NCBI GenBank assembly: GCA_033296885.1
Contig: MU863909.1
Coordinates: 1-64,000, forward strand
Length of the DNA stretch: 64,000 bases
Direction of reading: 5' to 3'
From: Triangularia verruculosa
Lineage: Eukaryota; Ascomycota; Sordariomycetes; Sordariales; Podosporaceae
Shown one piece after another: positions 20,965 through 34,001 of this stretch. Position 1 is the stretch's first letter, and the number at the start of each line of letters is the position of its first letter. The position numbers and the translations under genes were made by a program. The notes beneath the pieces were generated by a model. That model ran no database searches. It was not told the DNA's origin and saw only the letters and a list, made by a program, of their open reading frames with translations.

Positions 20965-23900
20965 TATGCCGAAGATCGCAGTTGTGCGTAGGGTGCTGCC
21001 TCGTGGTTTACAAATAGCGAGTTGGAGCAGGCAGGATCCGGTAAGTAGATAGGCAGCGTCTTGATAAAATGGACTATCACGGCCTCCAATGTCAGCTTTT
21101 GCTGTGCCACACAGGCCGGACAATCTTTTCAAGACGGGAGGGAATTAGACTGCGCTAAAGTTGCCAGACCTACCTTGATGTTGATTTGTTGCTCGTCTTG
21201 TTGATACAGGTCAACTTCTCATCAGTCGGCGTGGCGAGGGAAGAGATGCCAACGAGCAGTGCAAGGGAGGGATGACTCGACGGCGATGTCGGAAAGTCGA
21301 GACTCGACCACAAAGACAAGAGCAGTCGTGGCGCTTGCGACAAGTTCGGGAAAGAACCTTCGGGTCCTTTGGGATTCGAGGCGTCGAGTTGTAAATAGCA
21401 AAGTTGGGATCGTGCGATGGATGTGATGTGTGATAGGGGAGGCCGCTTAATCTGAGCGGTCTTGTCGTGACCTTAAGAGCCCTGCTGGGGTGGGAGAGTG
21501 GGTTGGAGTTTGCAGGTAGAGAGGCCTAACCCTTTGTGGAAATGGCCGCTAATAAGTGGCAGCGACAGGGTAGAAAGCGGACAATGCCGAAGTGATAAAG
21601 GGGGCAGCGCAAGCCAACAAAAAAGGTTGACTCGACGTCGCAAGGGCTGATTTTCCTGAAAAGGCGGGATGAGGGCGAGAGGGCCTCAGCGAGTCTCTGT
21701 GATGGTTCTAAGCGATGTGCGGCACAGGTTGGTGCGGCAGTTGTGATGATACCCGTCTCTCTCTCTTGTGACTCGTTGTGTGTTGGAGAATGAGGTTGTA
21801 GCAAGCGGGGGAGCAGAAGTCGGGGTTTAAGTTGTGGGCGAGCAACTCGAAAGGCGGGGGTTTAAAGTTGGGGGAGGTGGGGCTCTTCAGCGCAGGTGGC
21901 GCTGGGACGACGAGGTTGAGGTTTAGGTGCGGAACCAGGGTTTTGGCGATCAGTTTACCGCTCTTCTGGCACCGGTGCTCTCCTGTCGGATGGGTTTCCG
22001 AAGGGGATCAATGAAGGGAAGATCAAAAAGCAAGGGCTGGTTGGCGAGTGGAAGTCGTCGGCCAACAAGGTCTGGTTCGGGAACGAGGCCGTGGATTGGT
22101 GCGTATCACAAAATCACTGCTGCTGGTATGGCCAAGGCAAGAGATCAAGCACTCGAAAGATGGCGGCTGGAAGGGGCAGGTGTCAATTTATTGACGCGGA
22201 TCCAGCGGCCGAGGCCGAGTGTTTCCCAGTTGGCAGCGTGAGCACTCACTCCTCTGGGCACCTCGGATGAGGGTGCTCAGCAACGACCCGCCCACTAAGA
22301 GAACTTGTTGGATGTTGCTGACACTCTCGAATACTCCAGGGCTGTCCTGTTGTCAGGAGCCGAAGGAAACAACGGCCGAGGCGAGTTCAGTCCGAGAGAT
22401 GATGGTGGTGTTTGTGGCACAATGTCAATCGCTTCTCGTTCCCAACGACCCCGCGTGATTGGCTGCGTGTCAATGGGCTCTGTGCTGTGTGAGATGCTCC
22501 TCCAGATGGCGGGGTCTGTCACTCCGTCGCCTAGAAGTGTCGAAATCACCACCACTATCAGTTTAGCATGAGCGCTATTTTCTCCCAGCAAGACGTTTGC
22601 AGGAAGCCGTTCCCCGTTTCCAGCCTAGGCTCCAGGATTTCCGTTGTCTCGTTGGGTTCCAAGCTTGACACACTGTGTGAGGGTGAGAAGACCTTGTTGT
22701 ATATTCGAAGATCTCGAGTATGATCTTCTAAGAATTCCTTCGACTTGCTAAGATTGGAAGTTGTGAATGTTCCACATATGCGTATCTCACATCCAGTATG
22801 TGATGACACACAGAAACATAGACTGCTGTCCCTCTGAGAGCGGGTCTTTGATGATGGAATGGAAGCTGGTGGCTTCGGAGGTTCTGTTCTGTGTTCTGCA
22901 GGGCTAGCCTAGTTGCGTAAGCCGACAGTCCCACTAAGCCGGACGCGGAGAAGCACCGATCCTGGGGTACGTGCATCCAGATCTCCAACGTCTCCTCCAA
23001 GTCCTTGTCTCCACGTGTGGCAGAGAGAAAGGGATTGTCCTGTCGATTGGTTTCGCTTCGGGCACGTGGCTACAGTGGCATTGGGTCTTGTTGGGGGATA
23101 TAATGAAGAGTGAGTTGTTGCTGTGTTGTTGAGCCTTGCGTGGCGCATACTACTCGTGCGTAGCGAGCTGAGCTGGCAGGCAAAGTATTTGTAGTGATGA
23201 AAGTGAGGATGAAGCGGGTGCAATAAAGAGTCAATATCTGGAGATGACCAACACCAACCACATCAAGGGCGAGGACAAGATGAAGAGACAGAAAATCCGA
23301 GGTAGCCCAGGTCTTTGTGCATGGGACATGATGGGGACCATTTTTATATCCTCAGACAGTAGCAGCTCCTTCCCATAGATCGCCAAAGACAAGGCGGATC
23401 AACTTTCAGGCACGTCTTCTGACTCGATGACCGTTCAAGTTGGTGTGCTGGAAATGGAGACAATCAAGATCAGAACGGACATAGCAGGGCACGATCTTGA
23501 GCCTAAGCCATATGGGAGTTCTGTTTTCCAAGGACACCTTGATTTGTGCTTCACCGAGCTTGTCCGAATATGACCGGAGGATACACAGCTATCAGTGTGA
23601 CTCCTCCAAGTGAGACATCGGGCCACACCAGACAGCTTGATACGTAAAAGGTGTATGCCGCAATTCCAAGCCATGTGTGGTGGCTTGCTGCAGGCAGCAC
23701 GTAAGTCCCGGCGCCGAGATCAACACAAGAATATCTGCCGCGTACCCATCAAAAGAGAGGATCGGCCCGTGTAGTACGAGGGTACTTTCAAGTCACTTTG
23801 CCATTCCGGAGATAATCCAGCATGGCATATCGTGGGTGGGTTGGTGGGTATTTGGATAAGAGGGCAACTTGGTAGGATGTGGAAAAATCTCACATATCAT

Positions 23901-24900
23901 ACAAACTCTCGGTGTGCCAAAGGCTGATGGCGACACATGTGACAAATCACCAACAGAGAATTATCAGAACAAAGTGAGGCTCTAATCACTGACCGAGAAA
24001 CGAAAACACCTTTATCCCCTAAATACCACCTGCGAGCAAGAATCAACTTGATGCGTCCATGGCGATGCTGGCCGACCACCCAGGTAGGGACATGCGTTTT
24101 GTCATGACTCTAACACCATGGCCACTCGGGCCAGAGAAGCCCATGCCTATACTGCGCCTCAAGCGGCGTCATGCTGATGCGATCCGTCTTGACAGACACA
24201 ACCGATGGCGGGTATGAAGTGTGGAGGTTGGTGGGATGGAGCTCTTGGGCTGCTGACGGAATAAAAAAAGAATGCAGCCTTCCAGCCCACCCCCCCTGCA
24301 CGGCTTGCATGCCCACTGTCAAGTGGTCACGGACCATTTTGAATGCTTAGATCGGCCAACCATACGCACAGAAAGAGTGGGGCCATCTTGGCATTAACAA
24401 CCTCCCTTGATCGCTTCACTCCAAGAAGCCGACCTACGCAATACACTACCCTACCAGTCCGCTCCTAACCCCGTACCCACGCGCAACGCCTACCCACACC
24501 CCAGACACTCGAAAGACGGATGCCTTGCACCTAGAGACCAACTTGCTCTTGCGTGGCGCATTACTACCCAAGAACACGCCCAGTAGATAAACGGGGACAG
24601 CGGGCGCAAACTCCAACTTGCTCAAAAGCCCATCTCACCACACCACTGGGCGAGCGGTCCATTATCACGAATCATCTGAGCGTCGCTTCAGATCATCGGT
24701 TACAACCCGTATGCACGCCGCATGACTGCCAAATCAAGTCTCGAGGCAACCTTGAACTAATCATGCGGCTTCCTAGGAACGTTATCTCCGTCAGATTGAC
24801 CTCGACAGTCCTGTTTGCTATCTGCCGCACCGCGGCTCCTTCTTGTCGTCCTAGAAAATCCTGTATCTTGGAGAGTGGGATTCGATAGCGGCTGCGAATC
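20965..24900. promoter_or_regulatory. 3.9-kb divergent intergenic region, bHLH gene / sft2
   Basis: The longest gene-free gap between two well-supported genes here. Its left part should carry the leader of the bHLH gene, with a likely leader intron from 21173 leftwards, and its right end the sft2 promoter. No reading frame has a recognisable domain or spliced continuation, and composition is ordinary. A long promoter fits a regulatory gene, but a non-coding transcript could also be present. Confidence 0.45.
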
Positions 24901-25907
24901 ATGGCCTCGTCCTCGTTTCGTGATTCCATCAACTCACTAGGATGGTCGCGTCGCGACCCCGACCTCCCAGTTCATACCTCTCGGCAGAATGGCCTGTTTT
25001 CGTCGCTTCAGTCTTTAAATCCGTTTGGTGACCGGGGCTATGTTCAACTTCCAACAACCGAGGGTCCCGGGGCTCCTTTACCAGCGCCCAGTCGTCGCGA
25101 GGAGGAGGAAGGGTGGTTTGCCTGTAAGTCATCTCAGACCGTTTTTTCTTGAGAATTACAGACAGCTTCGAACCTGCTGGGCTACTCTTATTGAGCAAAC
25201 ACCTATCTCACATTACCCCTGCGTCAAGGCACACATGCAAGACATGTATGTGCCCAAGGCGTCTCAACCCACCACGCCATCTTGTTTTCTTCCTTTTACC
25301 TTCATCACTTGACGTGCTAAACACTGCGTACTAACCTAAATGACATAGTGGGCCGCTGGGACCGTCTTTTGATTTTTGGTGCCTGCAATATTGCCGCGCT
25401 GGTTTGCTTCGTCTTGGTTATCGCACTATTTCCAGCCCTGAGTCTCGCGAGACCACGTAAGCTCATGATTTTGTAAGTGAACCCTTCGTCTCGGATTTAC
25501 TAGGGTTGATACCGCAAAGACCCCCATGCTTACAATGATTGCAGATGGACGCTGGGCTCGGTACTTTTCCTTTCCTCGTTCGCCGCTGTTATGGGCCCAT
25601 GGGCATACGTGCAGCATTTGACCTCCACACCGAGGTTACCATTCACTGCCGCCTACTTCGGCTCCTTGGGGTTGACCATCTACTTCTCCATCGGTGTATG
25701 TTTACCTCTTAGACTGCCTGCAAAGCCACTGGGTGCTGACACGTTCGTCCACAGCTCCAAAGCACGCTTCTCACCATATTCTCGGGCCTTGTGCAGCTTG
25801 CTTGCCTCGTCTGGTATCTGGTCAGTTACTTCCCAATGGGCTCCAGCGGACTTCGTCTCGTAAGCAGTTTTGGTGCTCGCCGGGCTGCAACTTGGATGAC
25901 CGGGTAG
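24901..25907 (+). CDS. sft2: Sft2-type Golgi transport protein
   Basis: Small four-helix membrane protein of the SFT2/Got1 group, acting in vesicle fusion between endosomes and the Golgi. Four exons: 24901-25123, 25349-25472, 25545-25695, 25755-25907. Introns are 225, 72 and 59 nt; the first has a GTACTAAC-like branch point. Product 216 residues. The N-terminal 74 residues are cytosolic and Pro/Arg/Glu-rich. Then LGRWDRLLIFGACN leads into four hydrophobic helices (about 81-102, 115-135, 148-166, 168-192) with the family segments FPALSL, GPWAYVQHL and RLPFTAAYFGS, ending in GARRAATWMTG. Exon joins are supported by protein continuity. The long first intron could hide a small exon, but the frame joins without one. 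Confidence 0.9.
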
Positions 25908-28900
25908 AGGAACATCTTTACGATATGATTAAGCAGCACTTGTTTTTGGATCTTGCCGATTGTTTCCAGGGCTCCCATCCTCTGGATGTGGAAGTTATCG
26001 AAGTACATAATCATTACATTGTTCCCGGTATCAAAAACCGCCTATTCGTCAGCTATCTCTCCGAAGCCTCATGGCCGTTGATTTTGTCAGTTGTGCATGA
26101 GGTAGCACCCTCTTTCATTTGATCAACCCATGTTTCTAACGGCACGGATCTCATGCCTAGTTGATAAGCATAGCGACGGATAATTGTACTAAACGGTTTC
26201 GGACATCGGGATTTGTGGAGAGCCCTGAGCTGCCGTCAAGTGTTTGTGCGGAGGCGATAGGGAGTAGCCGTAATTGTCTCCACGTTTTAGCCGGTAGAAC
26301 TTATGCTTGGCTGGTTCTTGGTGTTTTATCTCCTCCAGGTCTTGAATGTCAATCCTCTTCCAGGGCTCCGCCTTCTGGAAGCCTAAATGCCCGAGAAGCA
26401 CCATTCAAGACTTGACGGTGGCGCAAGGCTGCCACAGCTGTCAACCAACACACCCTCTCCACGAATTGAACCATTATAATTCGACCAGCACATATGTGGC
26501 TCTGCAAGGCGGTGGCGCTACATCTGATCTTTCACATGCCTAAAGGCAAAGCCCCTATCATCCCACTGTAAATGTTCAAGTGCGGTCAAACTGTATACGT
26601 GATAAAAAAGTTCCCATACTCTGCCACTTTGCCTACTCACCCCTTACATTCTCGTTTCAGCACGCTTTGGCAGGGTGCCCTCTGGCCAGATGTGATGAAA
26701 TCCAGGTTGCTGATGCCTGTGAAGTATATAAGTAGACGGAAACTCGCCTCTCGTTTCGGCCCACCCCCGCAGCACCACGGATTGGCGGCCTTGTCTGCCC
26801 CGATGCGACCTTCCAGACATCCATACACTCTGCCGCATCGCATCTGGAGGCAGCTAGGTAAACAACGGGAGTAGTGGAAATTGAAAAGGGTCTTCCGGAA
26901 AATTACAGGCGGACGTCTACACAACTATACACATTTGGGGACAACTAGTTTGCTGTACAGAGTACGGTACGACCCAGAACGGGAGACCAGGAACGCGAGT
27001 CGTCCTGGGAATCTACTGTCAACACACCCGACGCCGTTTAACCCCACCTACCTAATCGGGCTGGGGTGTGCAGTAGCGTGGCTTTGTATCCACAGGCCGT
27101 TGTGACTCTTATTTCCTGACCATCATGATATGCTCAACAACAACCCCTCTGAACACCATATTCAGGTAGTAGGCTGTTGTCCAAGACTGATCCTGAAAGA
27201 ACGGATGTGTCCCTATGTTTCGTCGCTTTGCGACATTTCCCCCAAGCCTGCCTTGTGCTCGCAAAACAAAGCATTGGTCCCATCGCCGGGAAGCCCAGCT
27301 TGACGAGACATCTCACTGCAACATTATAGACACCGGCACTTTCTGGGTAAACGGTCACCCAAAACAGAGCGGAACAAGCAGGGCCATAGCAAAGGTACAT
27401 TGTTAATAATACTTTTAGCAATTGCAAACTCGGTAGGGAGGAAGCTGGTCATAACTAGAGGCAAAAGAGACCAGATGAGTTCTACCAGAAATCGAATGTG
27501 TATTGGGTCATTATGAGTTGCTGGGAAGCAGCTAAACTTGTCGGAAAAGCATCGACCGCACAGCCATCCATGCAACTCATTGCAGTGCGGTGCATGTAGA
27601 AAGACCTGTATGAATGGACATTATCCAAGCACCTCACTGCTGAGCAAGGCAGGAGTCAGAACATCAACTCAGTGCTGCCACAACACCGGGGTATACCCAG
27701 AGTTGGCTCGGTTCCCCTCATTCACATAAGCCAACATCGCTAGATGTTACCACTTCCCCAGGGCCGAACGGACCGGCGGGATGCTGGAATAAAGATTTGG
27801 AATGCTGATACCTTGATTCGTTCAAAGAGCGGATGGATCTCATCTGAGCCTGCCTGCCAACTACCTCACCCTGAAACTCACTGTTGCAGGTCACACGATA
27901 TTGAACCAAATAATCAAGGACTTGTCTTATCAATGTGAAAGATGGCGGGTTCATAGATCAAGCCGAAAAACATAGAGCAGAACCCCACTCAAACGATGGC
28001 GGATTGCTCATGACTGACATGAAACCAAGCACAATAAAGTGGGACATTGGTGACCCAACTAGCAAAGTGCCTGTCATTCACGGTGTAAGTCTGAGCCGAA
28101 GAGACGGGAGCAGGAGAGTAGGTAGGTCTAATTCACTTGCTTATCGAAGATGAAGAGCAACCATTGCCGATAAGAGGAAGATTCTAGGTAGACGCGAACC
28201 TTTTTTATTTTTTCCTTCCTCAAAGAATATATTAAGCAGACGGACAGAGGGTCAACTTGGAATTTTGCTCCCACCTTACCTACAGTTGCAGTGGCCGTAT
28301 ATTCCCGCAACCCCGCTGTACATCGCTGTGGGAGCCCACTCAAAACAACCTTGAAGTAAGTACCTGCTCGAGCTCGGCCATCTCCACCACCTTTTTTTTT
28401 TGCGGCAGTCTGGGACCCGAAAAAATTTATTCCCACACAAATCTTCTCTACCTTTTGCCAGGCGAAGCACGACTCTTTCTGTTTCCCCTCGGCACCTTTT
28501 TCCTTTTCCTTTAACCCCCCTCCTGCTGCCCATAGCTTATTCCGACAATCTTCTCAAGCCCTGGTGCACGGAACCTAACCACAATCTTGGAGAAGTCGCT
28601 CATTTAGGGCTTTCGTCTTGGGTCGTCTGTGGACTCAAAAGCTCAAAAGTTTGCTTGACTTGTCCACCAACAACAACCAGCGAAAGCTACATTGCCCCGA
28701 TTCTGATTGCACAAAACAAGCATAACGTCGTCAGTTCGGCACATCGGCGTTCACACATACCCTCTCTCTTACCCTCGATCTCCGGCGTCTGCTTCGTCCA
28801 CAGTCTCCTTTCCCTCGAGACAGCGCTGCATACCCCGCCGACCGATTTCCTCGACGCCGCTAGCGCTGCTTCGACCGAGCAAGGTAAATAAATCTGTATT

Positions 28901-29231
28901 CGCAGACTTCATTCTCCTGACACCGGCTGGTCTGTTCATTCGCGATCCACCTCCTTGGAAAACTTGGAGTAGCTGTCACCAGCTCGGACACCGACGTTCA
29001 ACACCTGGATTCGTCCATCTGCGGCTCCCGTCAAGAGTTGAAGCTTGCGTCTCCCTTTCTCGCGGACCCATCTAACAAGTCGACAGATCTGAGGGTCGTT
29101 TTTTACTGGCCAATCGCGCATTTTGCTCGGTTTGGCGACCGATCATTGATCCGTCGCTGCTGCTGCGCAGTCGGACCATTCCGGCACCCTACCTCCCCGA
29201 GACACGTCCACACCAGGACGAGCCCACCAAG
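25908..29231. other. 3.3-kb gap sft2 - La-motif gene
   Basis: No gene can be supported. The last kilobase (about 28200-29231) is pyrimidine-rich on the plus strand and is probably promoter and long 5' leader of the La-motif gene. The rest shows only short, domain-less frames. Confidence 0.45.
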
Positions 29232-32159
29232 ATGTCGTCAACAACCTTTTCGTATGCCCAGGCCGCTCGGGGCCAAGCCCCAGCCCAGCCCAGCACACAA
29301 TTGGCGTCGAGCCCCGCGCCGTCAACAGTTGATTCCAACGTCAAGGATGATGTATCAACCGGTAACTCATCAATGACTGCGCCCTCTGTCACCTCTAACA
29401 TTGCCCTGGACGCCGACCAGCACATTCGGCCAGATTCCGAGAATGGGACAGCAAAGTCGAATATCGAATCAGAGTCGCAGACTACCTCGGCGTCTACAAT
29501 CGTGCCGGCCGTTAAAAACGAGAAGAGGCAACAGGAGAGCACCACGGTGAGTTCACAGCAGCAATCAGATGCGAAAAGCTCGAGATCAGCCAGCAGGACG
29601 TCTCGAAGGAATGACAACGGAGAGTCCAGAAAGGGTCGCAAGGGCAAGAAAGCACGGGCCCAGGACAAGGATGGTCAGGGCGAGCAGCAAGAGGAGGTTG
29701 CCGAGAAGGAAGCCGAGAAGGTTGTTCTCACAGAGGCTGCCCCTCCGTCTGTTAATCCTTGGCTTAAGCGTGCTGAGGTATTTCAATCCAAAAGCAAGAC
29801 CACTTCTCCGTCAGCCGAGGCTGTTGAAGGGAAGACATCCGAAGCTGGAGAGGCTCAGCCAGCTGTGAACGGTGTTAATGGGGACAAGACGGCACACAAG
29901 AAGCAATCCGAGGCGCCACGAGCTGCTGATCAGGCGCCACGCAGAAATGCCCCTCGCGGTGGTCGTGGTAACGATAAGGAAGAGAAGGTTTCCGCCACGC
30001 TCCCATCGGTCGCTGATGCTACAGCCTGGCCGGAACCCAAGGCCACCGCCGCCGCTGTCAAGGAGCAGCAACCCGTTCGCAAGCCAGTAGAGAAGACCGA
30101 AAGTTCAAAGGAGGGCCAAGAGGAGACTTCTTCCAAGAAAAAGGATTGGAAAAAGCTGGAAATCCAGCACTCTGTGGTTTTCGAGACTCCTCTGCCAAAC
30201 CCTCGCGGCTCAAAACCCCGCGGTGGAGCTCGTGGTGGCCGGGAATCTGGGTCGATGCGGGGCAATCTCAACGGTGCTTCCTCGACATCCCCCACTACTT
30301 CCGGTCCTACGGCTGAGAAAGCCGTCCCAGTCGGGGGTGCCTCTGTACCCCGCGCCGCTTCGACCCGGCCCCGTGAGGGCAGTCTGCCCACCAAGCCAAC
30401 AGCCCAACCCCAAGCTGCTGCCCCGGCCAAGCGCGGCTCTATTGATGCAGGTGCTCAAGACCAGCACAAATCTACCACTTCGACACATGCTGATCAACCC
30501 CGCGAGAAGACTCAGTCTGTAAGTTCACTCTGTCTCGGATTGCTTTGCAAAATCAGTGTCGCTAATGTAGTGCCGCAGTCATCCAGAAGATATACCAAGG
30601 ACATCCGCACCGAAAACGGTCAGCTGAATACTGAGGGTGGGTCAGCTCAAGTCCGTCCCCATCCCCAGGAACGGGTCAACGGCTTCCATCCCAAGGAGGG
30701 TGGTCAGGGCAACGCCAACGGGCATCACTATTCTGCTCGCGAAAATCGCCCAGAGCGAGGCCGTGGTGGTTATCGCGGCCGTGGTGGCCACAATGGTGTT
30801 GGCTCTCATGCCAGCTTCCAAGCCAACGGTCACTATCCCGCACAGAACGGTTTCCATGGGCACTCGCACTCTCGCCAGGGACATCCGGCCCAGAGCCCCC
30901 CGCCGTTCTCCAGCCAGTTCCCTCCATCTTTCTCTAATCCTGGCAGAGGTCGAGGCAAGTGGAATGGCCCGAACCAAGGCCCGCGCAGCAACGGCATGAA
31001 CACTGGTTACCCCCCCAAGTCGGCGAACCAAGCCCATGAGTACCAATCTCCGGTCCACGCGCCACCTGCCATATTTGGCTTTGGCCTCGACAGTGTTCTC
31101 CGACAGCAGATCGAATTTTATTTCTCCGTGGACAACCTATGCAGAGACTTCTATTTGCGCAAGCATATGGATGGCCAGGGCTTCGTACCTCTCAGTGTTA
31201 TCGCCGACTTTTCCCGCGTGAAGGCGATGACTGAGGACCTCGCCATGCTGCGCAGTGTCTGTATGACTCTGGTAAATACCGAGTTCGTTGTCGGTGAGGA
31301 CAAGATTGAAAGGCTTCGGTCCAGGCACGATAAGCTGCACAACTTTATTCTGCCCGAGGCCGAGCGTCATTCTTATCAAAGAAACAATGGGCCCGCGTCT
31401 TACACTGTCTGGAACCCCACGTACAGCGACTACGGCGTTGCAGCTGCGCCCATGATTTACCCCCAGTATCCTGACGGGCAAATGTATCACACCGGTTTCA
31501 ACACTGGAAGCTATTCTGGGTTTGCGGTCAATGGAGATGGCGCGGTGAACGGTTACTACTACCCTCAGGAAACACAGCTTTCTGTCGGTGTTCCTGCGTT
31601 TGTACCACCAGAGGAACCGGTGTCCTTGGAGAGCATGACCAAGTTCTCCGACCCTGATGTTGAGAATCTGGCCATTGTCTTGGGTGCGAAGGACAGCGGA
31701 GCGGCTACTGTGGCGGGCTATGTTGCCAATGGTAACACTGATGATCAGTCTGAGCCTGTCATTGTGTGGATTCAGGATGCTCAACCTGAAAAGCACGAGC
31801 AGCAACCATACCACAAACTTCGCACGGCTGCTCTCGAGCGCCGCCAAGAGGCACAAGCTGGCGAGGCTCCACAGGAGATGCAGAGTTTGTATCAGTTCTG
31901 GTCGCAGTTCCTGCTCAAAAACTTCAACGCCAAGGTCTACGAAGAATTCAGGAACTTGGCGTTGGAAGACGCTTCTGGGTCGGTTCCTGTCACCGTTGGT
32001 CTCAAGACGCTTCTTGGCTTCTATGACAAGCTCTTGTTGGACACATCCGTCGACCCCAAACCTTGGCCGGCCGATCGTGCTGTCCCCACGATTCTGACGG
32101 AGCACGCCCAGCAGGCAAAAGAGCTCGATCAGAAGACGCAGCCTCATGTTGCTATCTAG
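29232..32159 (+). CDS. La-motif RNA-binding protein (LARP1/Sro9-like)
   Basis: Cytoplasmic mRNA-binding and translation-linked protein of the La-related family. Two exons: 29232-30518 and 30579-32159. The 60-nt intron (GTAAGT donor, GCTAAT branch, CGCAG acceptor) has no stop and keeps the frame. Mature length 955 residues. The N-terminal two thirds are disordered and rich in Ala/Lys/Glu/Pro, with Arg-Gly stretches such as GGYRGRGGHNG. The La motif is at about 592-675: GLDSVLRQQIEFYFSVDNLC, FYLRKHMDGQGFVPLSVIA, with the aromatic and Asp residues of the family. Near the C-terminus the segment LYQFWSQFLLKNFNAKVYEE resembles the tail of fungal Sro9/Slf1 homologues. No RRM is evident, which argues against a genuine La protein. 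Confidence 0.9.
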   Translation: MSSTTFSYAQAARGQAPAQPSTQLASSPAPSTVDSNVKDDVSTGNSSMTAPSVTSNIALDADQHIRPDSENGTAKSNIESESQTTSASTIVPAVKNEKRQQESTTVSSQQQSDAKSSRSASRTSRRNDNGESRKGRKGKKARAQDKDGQGEQQEEVAEKEAEKVVLTEAAPPSVNPWLKRAEVFQSKSKTTSPSAEAVEGKTSEAGEAQPAVNGVNGDKTAHKKQSEAPRAADQAPRRNAPRGGRGNDKEEKVSATLPSVADATAWPEPKATAAAVKEQQPVRKPVEKTESSKEGQEETSSKKKDWKKLEIQHSVVFETPLPNPRGSKPRGGARGGRESGSMRGNLNGASSTSPTTSGPTAEKAVPVGGASVPRAASTRPREGSLPTKPTAQPQAAAPAKRGSIDAGAQDQHKSTTSTHADQPREKTQSVSSLCLGLLCKISVANVVPQSSRRYTKDIRTENGQLNTEGGSAQVRPHPQERVNGFHPKEGGQGNANGHHYSARENRPERGRGGYRGRGGHNGVGSHASFQANGHYPAQNGFHGHSHSRQGHPAQSPPPFSSQFPPSFSNPGRGRGKWNGPNQGPRSNGMNTGYPPKSANQAHEYQSPVHAPPAIFGFGLDSVLRQQIEFYFSVDNLCRDFYLRKHMDGQGFVPLSVIADFSRVKAMTEDLAMLRSVCMTLVNTEFVVGEDKIERLRSRHDKLHNFILPEAERHSYQRNNGPASYTVWNPTYSDYGVAAAPMIYPQYPDGQMYHTGFNTGSYSGFAVNGDGAVNGYYYPQETQLSVGVPAFVPPEEPVSLESMTKFSDPDVENLAIVLGAKDSGAATVAGYVANGNTDDQSEPVIVWIQDAQPEKHEQQPYHKLRTAALERRQEAQAGEAPQEMQSLYQFWSQFLLKNFNAKVYEEFRNLALEDASGSVPVTVGLKTLLGFYDKLLLDTSVDPKPWPADRAVPTILTEHAQQAKELDQKTQPHVAI

Positions 32160-34001
32160 GTTTGAGCACCAAGTCTCCCGGGCAAGACATCTTGGTTGTT
32201 TGGTACCTGTCGCAACAGTGCTGTGAAGAGGGGTCTGCATACATGGTTTTGCTCCCCTGAAATATTCTGGCAGCTTGCAGTCGCGAAAGTGATCCACCCG
32301 GGTCGTGGATACACTCCCCGACGCACAGCTGCTTCATATCTGCGCCTTTTCGAGAATGATACACACTCGACCTTTCAGCAGTTCTTTTTGCGTTCTCTTT
32401 TCTTCTTCTTATTTTTGAGCATCACCAGATTCTCCGCTTTATCTTCATGGTTTTCGTTTGCGGACAGGGGCTTGGTTGGGAAAAGTGGTTAAAAAATATC
32501 CTATTGCGTTGACAAGGCCGGCATTCATGCACTGGGTTGGGAGGACTCGAGCCGAGCAGAATCTATTGGCGAGGAAGTGTTGACAACGAGGGAAGCCGTT
32601 TTCTCGTCTACACGATGCCATTGAGGCGCGCGCTGAGCGGGTTCTATCAGCAACTATATCCATCGAGCAGGTTGAGACATTTATGTTTTGGTACTGCGGT
32701 GGATGTGCTTCTGGGCAGGCTTTGACATTTGTCTAAATGGGGTTGGTTCTGTTTTTCGAAGCTACAGGGAAAGGGAAACTGGGCGTTATTGAGAAGTTGA
32801 GGCGACTTTGTTTTGGCAAGAGATGATGGGATGCAAATGGTCTCTTTCCCACGCCTAGTGCTGGCGATGGGACGGGGGGTTCACGCAATAATTTTCTTTC
32901 GTGCATGGCGATTTCACACAGATCTTGCGCTTCATATCCACGAGCTTGCAGCATGTTTCGGGGCGTTTGTTTTCGTTTCGGACCGATCTCAGTGCCTTTA
33001 GGAGATGCACTGCGGTTATCAGCAGCATGGTGGAGAGACGAAGAAAAAAACAAATAAAGACTGGATTGGGTTTTTTGGGGGGCGGCTGTGGCAGATGCGA
33101 GGCCTCGCTCTCTGTCTCCTTGGGCAGATGTCGAAGCCTACGCCGGGGTTAATCGGTTGTGCATGGTAAAGGGAGCGGCAGGAGGGACCATGTCATAAAC
33201 AGGACAGGGGGTGGATGGTGCTTGAACGAGAAGACGGTTTAGATTTGGTCTCTGATTTCTCTTCGATTCTCATCAACTTTCAGCGACGTGGCAGCTCTCT
33301 CTCGTTTTCTGGGGGAAGACAAAAGTGTGGTTGCGTATTGTAACATTGTATAACTAGAGAAAGATAAAAAAGACAAAAAATAAAAGTGTTGCTTTTGTAC
33401 CTATTGTGTAGATTATAAATTATAATCTTGTTGGAGTTATGTAGCTGATGCATGTGTCCACATGAAGTCTTCCATTCATGGTTTTGATGTTTCGAGGTGA
33501 AAAGTGGGGCCGGCCACTGCCAACCATAACCTTAAGCCGTCTTCTGACTGTCACGCGCACATCGGTTTCTTTGCCCTCACAAGAACACGCCGCACCTCAA
33601 AGTAATAGGGTTAATTGAGCCTTTCCAACTCATCTATCACTTCCACTTTTTGTAAGGAGGATTCTGCGCATGTGAAGGCTGGTATGCTGACATTAGCTGA
33701 CAGACTCCCAGTATGGACCAACCGTTTCATCGGTGATCACATGCTAATTGACTTCACTGGAGCACACTGAAAGGCGAGACGAGCCACAATAATCAACAAC
33801 ATCAAGTACAATCAGCACTCTGCAAGCGGAACTTTGTCGTCTGTTATTGTTATTCTCCCTATTCTCGATATAAAAGCTTCAAAAATTGTCTGCATAGGAA
33901 CTTTGTTCTCAGCCCGGTGTGGCAAACAAAAGAAAAGCTGGGAAGTGTCTGTCGGCTCCTCCATCACTTACAAAGACGGCACGGAAAGGAAAAAGGCTAT
34001 G
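32160..34001. other. intergenic La-motif gene - Ino4-like gene
   Basis: About 1.8 kb containing the long 3' region of the La-motif gene (T-rich to about 33430) and the promoter of the bHLH gene. No further gene seen. Confidence 0.5.

Noticed and set aside
25124..25348. Extra exon within the long first intron of sft2
   Set aside because: The flanking exons join in phase and restore a family-like sequence without it.
29548..29562. GTGAGTTCACAG resembling a donor and acceptor in the La-motif gene
   Set aside because: Far too short (about 12 nt) to be an intron, and the coding frame continues normally.
31137..32297. 386-codon open frame on the minus strand
   Set aside because: Antisense to the La-motif gene, overlapping its conserved domain. 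No family resemblance.
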